From: Lophius americanus
Lineage: Eukaryota; Chordata; Actinopteri; Lophiiformes; Lophiidae
NCBI GenBank assembly: GCA_037951165.1
Contig: JBBDHG010000116.1
Span: 6,056,501 to 6,120,500, forward strand
Length of the DNA: 64,000 nucleotides
Direction of reading: 5' to 3'
Below the pieces are notes generated by a model. That model was not told where the DNA came from. It was given only the letters and a program-made list of their open reading frames with translations, and ran no database searches. Shown piece by piece: positions 23,990 through 35,628 of the stretch; position 1 is the stretch's first letter, and each line of letters begins with the position of its first letter. A program made the position numbers and the translations under genes.

Positions 23990-24224
23990 GAACACAATCT
24001 TTACTCTGCTTCTCTTTTCCCGCTCTGCCAACGACGTCCACCGTCTGCTTTTATTTCTTTAATTTTGTCAAAAGTGTATTTAATGGATACACCACTTTTA
24101 TTTAAATTATAACACTTGTTATCAGTTTAAGAAATGTTTTGGTGTCGCTTGTTTCCCTTCCCAGACAGTAGAGAATTAGGGCCACATTGAAAAATAAAAA
24201 TTTAAGACTAAAAAAAATAAAAAT

Positions 24225-24595
24225 AAAATAAAGTCATGATTTTACATGAAAATTCATGATTTTACAAGAATAGTCATGATTTTACAAGAATAAATTTATG
24301 ATTTTAGAAGAATAAATCCATGATTTTACGAGAATAAATTCTAAATTTTACAAGAATAAATTAACGATTTTACAAGAATAAAGTCGTGATTTTACGAGAA
24401 TAGTCATGATTTTACAAGAATAAATTTATGATTTTACAAGAATAAATTAACGATTTTACAAGAGTAAAGTCGTGATTTTACGAGAATAGTCATGATTTTA
24501 CAAGAATAAATTTATGATTTTACAAGAATAAATCCATGATTTTACGAGAATAAAGTCGTGATTTTACGAGTATAAAGTTGGGTTTTAATAATACT
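24225..24595. repeat. About 21-bp minisatellite rich in AATAAA downstream of tspan5
   Basis: Roughly 17 units of the type catgattttacaagaataaa run from 24225 to 24595, alternating full units with shorter ones ending agaatagt. The longer units contain AATAAA. The array starts 236 bp after the tspan5 stop and probably lies inside its 3' UTR. Confidence 0.85.
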
Positions 24596-27500
24596 ACAGT
24601 TTGGCGGGTCGACATCCACATCTCGGGGAAGTAGATCATTTGTTTGCAGAAGAAAGTGTCTTGTTATCTCACGGTTCTGCTTTTGATGGAGGTCCAATTA
24701 AGGTAACAGCTAAACCTTTAGACCGGATGGACATTGTCAGATTACAAGAGAATCTCAATATGATTCCTAAACTCACCTCCTGCCTTCCTCAATCACATTT
24801 TTAGTTTCTCTGCATTCAACCGTCCCTGAAGGTTTGATTGAGCTGAACTTAAGAATCTCTGCTTTCATCCAAGATGAATCATTTATAAAAATTTAAAAAC
24901 AAAAAGCCTACAATGAGAAAACTTAATCTCTGAAACAGAATTTTCTTACTCATAAAGTAAGGGAAAATCTCCCTCAGCAGGGAGAAAGGAAGATTTCTTT
25001 TCTCAGAATAAGATCATCTCCACTGTCAATCATGCTTGATAAGATAAATTTCCTCAAAGCTTTTTCTTTTTCTTTTTTTTTTAACTTTCTTTAAACTCCT
25101 TCTTCGTAGATTAAGGTCCATTAGGTAGAATAAAATTGGGCAGTTCCTGTAAATGATTCTTAGAAGCAGAGTTTTATCTTGCAGTTGCATTAATGCCACT
25201 GACTGACCAGCCTGGATTTGACGTTTACGCCGCAGATGAGTTAAAGTAACGGTCCATGGGTCATAGTTCAATAGCATTAACTTTTTTAATCCAAAAAAAC
25301 AAAACAAAACAGGCTCCGTGTTTCCAGGAGCCCAAGGAGCCGCAGGAGCCACGGAGACGTGTTATTCACACCTTCCTGAAAGCAGGCACCCTGTTAGAGG
25401 AAATTGCCGGAAGGGGAGTCCTGTGAGTTCGACAAACTGAGGGAGCAGGTTGTTTGACCTTTAACCCTGGTCAATTCGATCCGAGAGCGACGTTAAAGGT
25501 TAAGACCAGAACCACTCGGTGTTCTGGTCTGGACTGACGCTGATCAAGAAGAGGGAGTCGACAGATGGACGGTCTCCGTTCTCTCAGCAGAACTCAATAT
25601 CTTTAATATCCACCAAAAGACAGAGAAGCAGCGGGTAAATTTATAAAAAAAAAAAAAAAGAGGAAGTTCCACTTCATTTCCTCATTGGCATCCGGACCCA
25701 TCCATTCCGGGTCCAATTACTTTCTGAAGTCCCTTGTTGCTTGCTTGATGCAAAACCATGTTTGGCTGGTAGTTCTAGCACTTCTTCAAAGGAACCGTAC
25801 CGACAGACCACCCTCTGTGCCCCCATCTAACCCCCTGTCTTCTACTCCGTTCACCGTGGTTCCGTCTTATTGAAGACGATCTATGTATTTACTTTATGGG
25901 CCCTTCACTTGGAATAGTTACCCGTGTCCAACCATTCCCGACCTGACCCTGGATCAACTCGTTTTCTGAGCTGTCGTGTTCTGTGCTCTTATTCTGAAAG
26001 TACCGAAGCACACACACACACACACACAAACGGTTGTTTAAAAGCAGCGGATTTATTGGTTCTCCTTCTTCTTGTTTTCCAGTTTCTTTACCTGAAGCGA
26101 CAGAAGAGGTGAAGACGCTTCATCCTGCTGTATAAAAGAGTTTTTACCAGGAAACCCTGAAAAAATCCAAACTCATGTTAGAATGTAATTTTATTTCCAG
26201 CTCCATGTCTTTCGGGCGAACTCTGGAGGAGCGTTGAGACGACTTCACGGCACACCGGCACCATCGCGCTCACGGAAGCACGAAACTGTGAAATGATATG
26301 TATATAATAACACTGTGTGAGCACTGCAAAAAAAAAGAAGAAGAAGGCTGAACTAAAAAAAACACACAACGCTCCAACTCTGACAGCGAGGGCGTCGGAG
26401 TTTTGATACGCCGTTTTGATATTAGATCAGTATTTTTCACTGAAGCTCCATCGCTACACTCCCCATGTAGGACTGTGAAGTAGTTTTGTGTAGAAGAAAC
26501 GGCTTAAAGTTCACTGCTGGTTCTGTTATTGACCTTTTCCCCGCCTGTCCAGATCTGAGAGGGTCCAGAAGTTCACATGAAGTTGGAATAACAGGATTGT
26601 GTTCCTTTTTTAGGAAGTTAGTGACAGGTGACATCTCTGTGGTTTTACTACTTCCTCCTTTAGGCTGTAGATCGTCCTCCTTATTCTTCTTCTCCTCCTC
26701 CTCCTCCTCCGGCTCCTTCTTCATCAAACTTCTTGACAGTGACACCACAGAGTAATGACAGAGTATCCAAACGATTCCGCTCTAGAATCCAGGTTCAAAA
26801 GTTCATCTTTTCATGACTGCTCTGTCAACAGAAGATGAAACTACAAACCTTAAAAGGATATTTAACCTTTGAGGACTTCCAGGGAACCTAAATCCCCGAT
26901 TACGTTCTGAGAAGAATCAGTTCTTCCGAGGCCAGTTCTGTTTGTTGGACCGTTTTAGTCTGGCTGTTTGACGTGGGCCTTAGACCAGGAGGTTTTTTTT
27001 GGTTCACAAACAGAAAAAAGGTCCAGACCGGACACATTCTTTTTATTTTTTACCTTTCAGGAGTAAACACAAAACCAGAAACGTCTCCTTCCAGCAGGAG
27101 GTTTCTGCGCCCTCAGACATTTCTGGACATGTGGGAAAGATTTGAAAGTAAGTTTTTCAAGTCAAACAGTTTGAAAGCGTGGCTTAGGTTAACCATGGCT
27201 GAGAGACTGCTGCTCCACCCAGGTCCTACATCAGCACCAGCACAGGTACCATCCTATCTCACCGCATCCAGAATAAAATCCTTCACCCTTCCAGTTTGTA
27301 AATTCCTTTTTAGGAGATGTTGGAGCCTTCTGGAGGTCTTTGACCTGAAACCACGGCACCATTTCATCAAGATCCACGAGAAGGTTTTTTTTGTTTCTCT
27401 CCAGGTTTCAGACAGGTGCTGGTCACAACATCCACCTCCTGTTTGTCCGCCGTCGTTGTTTGGAAGAGTCTGACGCGTGTTTTAATGCCGATCTGTGGAA

Positions 27501-27735
27501 CCTGAATAAATTCAATGGGAATGAAAATCTGTCGCTTCCACCGATGAAGTGGAAAAATGTTGAGTTTTTTTTTATCGGTGATTGTCAGCATGAGTCGTCT
27601 GTCGTGTTTCTAGCAGCGTTTTATCTTTACTCGTACTGATGGCGTCTGCTACATTCTGACATTTTAATCTACTCAAACAAGGATCGACAGTTATTCTTTT
27701 TTTTTTTCACTAAATCTGTATTGTACATTTAATTT

Positions 27736-27741
27736 AATAAA
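27736..27741 (+). terminator. tspan5: Candidate tspan5 polyadenylation signal
   Basis: AATAAA sits in an AT-rich context (ttgtacatttaatttaataa) followed by a T-rich stretch. This would give a 3' UTR of about 3.75 kb, reasonable for a TSPAN5 transcript. Earlier AATAAA copies in the minisatellite at 24.3 kb are alternatives. Confidence 0.3.
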
Positions 27742-28439
27742 AAGATTTTTTTTGGGAGCTTTCCTGGTTGACATTCGATGCTGCAGACGTTTGGTAGTTG
27801 CTTTCAGTTTAGGAACACCATGTGATTCTCTTCTCTCAAAGTTCACCGTGAAATTAATTTAAATGAAGTCATTTCAATTAATAAAGGTGAGAAAAAAGTA
27901 AATATTTACTTGTGTGTGTTTTTTTGTCCGAATATAAACACGGTGAACGCTGACTGACAAAGGGCAGGGCAGAATAGTTCTATGGCAGCCCCCCCATTGG
28001 ACTCAGAGGTTAGAATTTTGTCAGACTTGTAGTGACGTATAAAGATCCACCAAAAAGCCTCCTGGTGGAACGGCGTCAACCTAACAGGAAGTCTGCAATC
28101 TTCACTTTTACTTAAATTAGATTTTCCGCGGCTCTGTCGCCGTTTTCCAGCTGTTGTACTTTAATGAATTCTGACATAATGGACTTCAGAAATGGTTGAT
28201 TGACATGTTCACATAAAGTAGATCACAAGCTTGAGTTTTTGATGGCGCAGGAACGACGACGTCAGCTGTCACCAGCCATCATCTTTTAATTATCTGCTGC
28301 ATTACAATCTGCTGAATGTACAACTCATGACATTTACAACAAACATTTAGGTTTATAGTATTTGATGCAGGTAGAATGGAAACATCTCCACTGGCAGGTG
28401 TCTTAAGAAGAAAGCATACGTTTGATAAATAACCATTCA

Positions 28440-28860
28440 TACGTTCAAAACAAACAAACAGGGAACACAGAATGGCGTGAGTGTCTGTGGAGTGTCACGA
28501 AAGCGGAGATGTGCAGGTGAGAGGGAATCCCTTTGACTACCAGATGATCTACGAACAGAACCCTGTCTTTGGGTCGGCACTGCCGCTGCTGCTCTCTTGG
28601 TGGAACCGGGCCTGCATTCAGTCCCCAGTTCTTTTCCACACACATCTGAACACAGCAGTGGGAATGTTGGCTGCTTCCCTCCACACTCCAACACTACACT
28701 CTCTGGTTTCCGTGGAGACGGCAACAGTGATGCCAGTAGGTGATTGTTGGGTGTCCCATCTGGATCACAGGGTGAATCTTATCTCCATTCGTGGCTTCAC
28801 TCCCATCAATTTTGTTGTTGGCATTTTGGTTTTTATCGGTTTTTAAAACTGCAAGTATAA
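28440..28860. other. Unrecognised stretch with long open frames on both strands
   Basis: The plus strand is open for 121 codons (28481-28846), and the minus strand is open in two frames over most of the same interval. I recognise no domain in any of them. Composition is more GC-rich than its surroundings. It could be an old retrocopy or repeat; there is no support for calling a gene. Confidence 0.3.
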
Positions 28861-29554
28861 AATGTAAAACATAACTTCCAGGCGGGAGCGATGTAACGCA
28901 GCATGATTTCATTATAGGACCAAAGGTCTCTGTAACTGAAGTCCAAACTAAATGTGTGAACAAAGACACTTGAGGAGTTCTCCGGTTCTGACTGCCTCAT
29001 AGCTTTAGTTGCATTGCTCCCACCGGACATGTTCTCCAACCTTCTGTGGCAGAAAGTACGGAAACACATTGCTGACACGCAAAAAACAAACAAAAAAAAC
29101 CCCCAACCCAGATAGATTTTTACGTTCGATGCTCTTCCTGAGACAACCCTCCCTTGAATCCGGGGTCGGGACCAGCACTAGTTCTAGCTGGGTAGGCTGG
29201 TCGCACTAAGGACCATGCCTAAGGGTCCATACTGGATTTCTGTCACACCCTCTTTTGACTGGGAGGTGAACCCCAGTCTTATTTACAGCTGCTCCCTACT
29301 TTTTCTAGCGAGTCCCTGCTCCTTGTAGACGGTCCCTGCTATTTGTAGACGGTCCCTGCACTCTCAGCAGAATTCAATATCCCTTTATAATATCACAAAT
29401 ATCGTGCTATACCGTAGAAGTGATTTTTCCGTTTTCTTTGCTGGCGTGATGGCAGTGTGCTTCCGTAAGAAAGGATGTGACCCATAACAAGAGTTTGTTT
29501 ACACTAATCTTCTGGAAAGCAACTATTGGGCCCAGAAATGCACACAATTTCTGA

Positions 29555-29833
29555 CCCCCTTTTCCACAGAGCTGGTTCTGGGGCTAGTTCGGAGCCAGAG
29601 CCTGATGTAGCACCAGTTCTTTGCTTTTCGAAGGCCTAAGCACCAGCTCCTGGCTTTCAAAACTGGTTCCAGACAAGCACCAACTCAGTGCTTGTCTAGA
29701 GCCAAGAACCGATTACGTTATACAGTGACGTAATGGCGTGGCTCTGACTTGGCTCCTTACCAATGGAAAAGCAAACTTAGGAACTAAGCACTAGCACTAG
29801 CACCAGCACCAGTCTCTTTTTGGTGGGAAAGGG
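29555..29833 (+). mobile_element. Non-autonomous DNA element with CCCCTTTTCCAC-type terminal inverted repeats, copy 1
   Basis: The ends are accccctTTTCCAC and GTGGGAAAGGGt, near-perfect inverted repeats. The interior alternates caccag/ctagcac words. A second copy at 61047-61508 is collinear over almost the whole length. There is no coding capacity, so it is a MITE; the superfamily is uncertain. Confidence 0.7.
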
Positions 29834-30751
29834 TATGTGAGACAGTCATGTGTGACATAATGTAAAGTTTCAGCTCCGTCACAGGTCCAACACTCTGATG
29901 GTTAAACTTCTAAAGAACTACAGTTCTGATTCTGACTGGTGCCGGACTCAGTCCAGGAGCTGAACTGGACGTACATTAACCGGCTAAACCCCGGCATCGG
30001 CTTCATCACGGTTCTTTCTCTTAGGGACAGGATTTTGGGGATTTGGACAAAATGTGGAATTAAAAATCTCATCAAATCTATAGAACTTAGACTTCCAGAA
30101 CAAGGGCAAAGAAAGGGGAGCGTACAGAAAAGGAGGTGCGAGTGGAGCGGGGGACTCTGGAGTATAGAGTGGCAGGGGTCATAGGTCAGATGAACACTGT
30201 CACACTTTCAACAGGACTAAAACATGCAGTCTCTAGTCGGCCTATACTGGATCTATGTGCGAGACGACGAGGAAGAGCGTGGATGGCTTCTCCTCTTCTA
30301 CAGCTGAGAAAAGTCACTAGAGGATTTTTTTTGTTCTTTTGTTGACGTTTTTCATGGATGAGGGTCTCACAGCTATGGTCTTAACAGAATGTTTGTTGTC
30401 TCTTAGATACTTATGGCGCTTTAGCTCCCCCTACTGGTAGCAGAAGATGCATGCAAGAGTAGAAGTCAGGACAACGTTCAAACATGGAGGGATAAATCAG
30501 AGATGTAGAACTGAATCGTTCCTGAAAAGAAACCTGTCTCACCTCATCATAATTAAAGGAGCAGTTCACCCAAAAACATTCAGTCTCTCTCTGCTGACCC
30601 CCATGCTGATTGAGATTCCAACATTTGAGGAGGGTCCGGCCACCAGGCTGTACAAAAGCTCAGACGCTGGTTTTGGCTCGTGACAGGAATCATATGTCTG
30701 TGACGGAGGGAGATCCTCTCTTACCTAGATATTATTGGAACATCCCCCTTC

Positions 30752-30786
30752 ATTATAAATTAAATGTATTATTATTATTATTATGT
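30752..30786 (+). repeat. LINE 3'-tail fragment
   Basis: The sequence cattataaattaaatgtatt followed by ATT repeats is identical in type to the tail of the LINE copies at 13.0 kb and 49.1 kb. Confidence 0.5.
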
Positions 30787-31149
30787 TATTGAATGCATCC
30801 AAGTGTTTCTGCACCTCCTCTTAAAACAGTGTTGCAGTATTCTTCTGAACAGAAGAAAAAGATGATGATGTCATTCTGAATGTAAAAAATCTCTAAAACA
30901 ATCATAGACTTACTCCAAACCGCCAAAATTCAAGATCACAAAATAATTTGTTAGTACATTTAGGACCCACTTGTTTGAATATTCACATGCTCCTGCAGAG
31001 ATCACCAGTTCTCAAAAGGTCCCGTCTACATCGTCACATGCTGGACATCGTCCTTAGACAGCGTCTGTGAAGAACCAGCTTCTATCTTTGAGGCAACTGC
31101 TAAGATTTTATTTCTATTAAACCATCCCCTCAACTATCTCAAAGAAACC

Positions 31150-31232
31150 CCCACATACATATATATAAATATATATATATATATATATTCATATATACGT
31201 ACGCGTGTATATATACACACACATATATATAA

Positions 31233-31294
<62 letters not shown>
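31150..31294. repeat. (AT)n microsatellite
   Basis: About 145 bp of AT dinucleotides, interrupted at 31190-31235 by ATAC/ATCT variants. It lies about 550 bp beyond the rap1gds1 stop codon. Confidence 0.95.
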
Positions 31295-31299
<5 letters not shown>

Positions 31300-31842
31300 T
31301 AGAAGAATGCTGCACTGTTTTCTTTTTTCTTCGTTCCTGATATATTTTGACAAGAGATATTTATTATTTACATATGTATATTGATCAGGAGGCTGAATTG
31401 TCTGTTTTGGGTGATACGTTCCTTTAAGGACCTGTTAACTCACCTGAATAAATCTTATTCCTATATTATTATGGCTTTCAGAAGAAGAAGTGTTGGCGCC
31501 CCACTAGACTCTACGGACTTCAGAGACTTTTGGATCCAGCGATTTCAGGCAAATTCACCTCAATCCAAATAAAATGTAAAATATTTGAGGAATGGGCAGA
31601 TTTAATGAGTTGTGTGTAAACAAATGTCCCAAGTCTTCTAACTCTAACCCTAGAGGAGGTGGGCTGAAGAGAGGGGAGGGGGGTAGCAGAGACAAGACGT
31701 ATGTGGTACATTGGCACATGACGACGGGGCACTGGAGAGCAGCCAGGAGATGTCACCGGGTGACTAGGTGGTCAGGCAGGCAGGTTTTGGGTGGATGCGT
31801 TTGGGTGGATGCGTGTGGGTGGGTGGGGAGGTTCACAGTCAT

Positions 31843-31970
31843 TTAGCTCTGAGCAGTTAACCGCTGCTCTGTGAGAGACGCCTGGTGTGAAACCGTCTTG
31901 TTTTCGTGAGCCCTCAGCTTAGACACGACGTCAATGAAGGCCAGGCTGTGGACCTCTTTGTGGAGCGGCT
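31843..31970 (-). CDS. rap1gds1: rap1gds1 visible exon 14 (terminal)
   Basis: This exon encodes PLHKEVHSLAFIDVVSKLR, AHENKTVSHQASLTEQRL and TAQS, then TAA at 31845-31843. The C-terminus matches the usual end of SmgGDS. Confidence 0.94.
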
Positions 31971-34900
31971 CTGAAACAGAGCAGAGAGAAGAACAAATCA
32001 CCAATACTCCAATAAAAGCTGGTAATCAGGTCGAGTCAGAGTGATGTCATCACAGCCAACCATCCACTCTTGATAACAGGCTGGGAGCTGACCTGAACCC
32101 ATGACTGCACAGATGAGGATCATGGAGTTGTATTTGATCTCTGGGGCGCTCCTCTCGTCGGACAGCAGCTTGTGAAGCATCGACACAAGCTTGGCTCCAA
32201 CAAAGTCTTTCTCTGCCGCAACTGCAACACAGTTAAGTCTGATGTTTATATTTATCAGGTAGTGTCAGACGTTCTCTTTTAAACCCTGGTCTCACAAACA
32301 CACCCAAAATCAGGGTTCTACTTTCTTTTTTGCATTTTTCTTTTCTGTGCACATTCTTGACTGTTGTGGTGTGACATGTAGCTCCCCCTGGTGGACAAAG
32401 CTGCTATTCTGCAGCCACAATCCCTATCCAGCGTCGAAACTCCATTTTTGGGACATTTGGGGTACGTAGACTACGGAACTGTGCCACATAGAATCCACTT
32501 GGTCCTGTCCCGCCAAGGGAGCGCAGAACAACATGAACGTAGAGGTTTTTCTTTAAAATCTGATGCAGAAGTTGTCGAAGAGTTTCTCAGCAGATTACAG
32601 GGATTGTTTTGTTTCACGGTGTGACTGTAATAAAATCATTTATGTGTGTGTTCTGTGAGTAAACACAGACACAGACACACACACACAGACACAGACACAG
32701 ACACACTGATCTTAGTGCAGCCATCATCCACTCTGATCTCAAAGGTCTTATCGGCCACAGAGGTCCACATAGAGGTGCTGGCCACAGCGGGGGAGGGTCT
32801 CTGGAATGTCATGTTTGATTGTGTTATAGAGAAACTGCCGGTAGGCTCAACGTTTTCCTACCTGTAGCCCAACAGACAGACCCAGGGCGCCATCATCTTG
32901 AGCATTTGAGAACCATGACTGACAGCGTCCACACACACTCTCATACAGCGGGCTCATGGCTGCCTCTGCGCTATTGGTAGATTTAGCCGCACTGCTAACG
33001 TTAGCTTCTTGAAACTTACCATGTTCCTCGGGTCTGTTGCATTTGAAGTGTGTGATTAAGTTTGGTGTTCTTCCTCTGCAGCTTATTTTGCCCTTACTGG
33101 GGTTATAAATTGCAAGCTTGGTGTAAGCTGGTTTACTGGTGGGCTACTTGTAGGCATGTGAACTCATGCTTGGTGTGTGCGTAGGGCGAGAATCGGCTTC
33201 AGAGAGGCTGATTGGTCCATGCCGATAAAAGTGAAAACTAGGCCTCCCGGGGCGAATCCATGGATGCACCTCTAGTTAATGGGTAGGAGGGGTTTGTTGA
33301 CAAACAATCCTGTCAGGTTTCCCCTAGCTGATTCTGCATTTATGGCACGGACCACCCTGTCCAACCTGACTCCTTGTCACTGATGCACCAACCTGTACTT
33401 CGGATTAATAACGTCTGTAAGCAGGAGTGAACACTCTGTGCACTTGATAGGCTCCACTTTGCTTTGCAAATCAAATGATCGCTGCTTCTTCTTTGATGAA
33501 TGGATCACAACAACTATTGGAGAGGAGAGGAAGGGTAAAAAATAAACACACTTCAAAGCATTGATCATTGCCCTTACCCAAATCCAGCCCTGCTATGAGA
33601 CCCAGAGCCACCAGTGCTTCATTCTGCATAATCATATGCTCGCTGGTTGCCATGGTAACTAAATGCTTCACGCCTCCTCCCTGGATGACGGTTCTGACCA
33701 CTTCCTGAAATAAAGAAAGAGCGGTTTTAGTTAATACAGTCGTGACACTGAACCTCTATCCGTTCTGTACAAATGTGCATCTTTGTTCGGACGTCTCATC
33801 ATGGGGATGTTGATAATCAACCGGTAACAGGGTGTTTTTATGAATTAGAGGATTGTGGGGGTCCGACCTTCGACTTGCTGTGTCGAATGAGGGCAGAAAG
33901 GAGCCGGTTGGACTCGCCCATCACTCCTGCATGGTCTTTGGCTTCACACCACTCCACTAGCCTCTCCACCAGTTTCCCATTGGTTCCCAGCTGGTCTGCA
34001 GCTTCAGCTGATCACACACACACACACACGCATACACACACACACGCACACACACGCACACTTTCAGTTAATTTACATAAAAAGATACACCTGCAATTCA
34101 ATTATTATTTTTTTCAGGAAGATACAGCAGCTGTTAGACAAATGTTTTACTGTACTATCTACTACCTGGAACAGCAGGTGTGCGTGAGTGAGTGTGTGAG
34201 TGTCTGTGTGTGTCTGTGTGAGTGTCTGTGTGTGAGTGTGTGAGTGTCTGTGTGTGTGAGTGTCTGTGTGTGTCTGTGTGTGAGTGTGTGAGTGTCTGTG
34301 TGTGAGTGTGTGAGTGTCTGTGTGCGTGAGTGAGTGTGTGTGAGTGTGAGTGTGTCTCTGTTTGTGTATGTGAGTGAGTGTGTGAGTGTGTGAGTGTCTG
34401 TGTGTGTGTATGTCTGTGACTGTGTGTGTGTGTGCGTGCGTGAGTGAGTGAGTCTGTCTCTGTTTATGTGTGTGTGTGTGTGTGCGTGTGTCTCTGTTTA
34501 TGTGTGTGTGTGTGTGTGCGTGTGAGAGTGTGTGTGTGTCAAATGATCAGTAGGTGATGTTCGGTCAGGTCCGTTTTGTTTGTGGGGGCGACTTCATCTG
34601 AACACACACCTTGTGTATCGATGAGCATCCGTAACGTCCCCAGGAGTTTGAACTGGACTGGAGGCATCTCAGACGGCAAGAACTTCAGCACCACGTCTGC
34701 TACGCCGGCCGACAGCATCTTGGATTTGTTCACCACTGGAGGAAGGGAACGCATAAAGGTTAAAGGACTATCCACACAAAAACATCCTCACCGTCGGCGA
34801 GTCTTTACTTTCTTCTGTCCTGCTTTTATGGACCCAGTTTTCAGAAAGAAACTTACCTTTTAAATTATATGTAAAAATCTTTGATAACTTTTAGTCTTCT

Positions 34901-35592
34901 ATATATTATGATCCAGATAGTAATGAAGACCCTCATATAATGAAGACAAACATATTTCACCACGTAACTGTGGAAGGAGTACATTTGTTTTACTTTCATT
35001 TTGTTGTTTTTGTTAATTAAGTTGTTTTTAGTAATTAATTCCATTAAATGTAATCGATAAATGTATTTAACAGTAACCCGATTAGCATAACGCCAGTATT
35101 TTATGTTTGTACAGCACCTTCAACAGTTGAGGTTATGATTTCAGTGAAGAGAAATATTTAACAGCGTCTTTATTCTGTTTACAAATATGTTTTATGAGAA
35201 GTACGAAGAGATAACAGGTAATAGGTAACTTTAAATGTAATAACAATAGTAGATAAATAAGAGAACATGCGTCAGTATATGGAATAAGCTCCATCCGTTT
35301 GTCTAGAATGGTGAATATCGTTCACGGATAAGATGAGCAACCTTCAAAAAACCATCAAAATCAAATTTCCATTGAAGTTAGTTAGCGACTCAATAGCCTA
35401 AAGAATGTTACCATCATCAATAAAACGGATATTTTGCGTGAATTTGTTTATAACATAAATGTTAAAAGTTAAGCTGCGCACATACAAAACCACTTAGTTG
35501 CTCCAAACTCTTCGCTAACGCTGTTTTTTCCCTGCCACTCTCAATCATGCTTCCGCACCGCTCTCTCTCTTGTTCTCACTCGACCACCCTCT

Positions 35593-35628
<36 letters not shown>

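Noticed and set aside
23773..24105. 110-residue frame overlapping tspan5 exons 7-8
   Set aside because: It is out of frame with the conserved tetraspanin reading and has no similarity.
26973..27473. 166-residue plus-strand frame downstream of tspan5
   Set aside because: No domain and no conserved motif; its position in the presumed tspan5 3' UTR makes a separate gene unlikely without transcript support.
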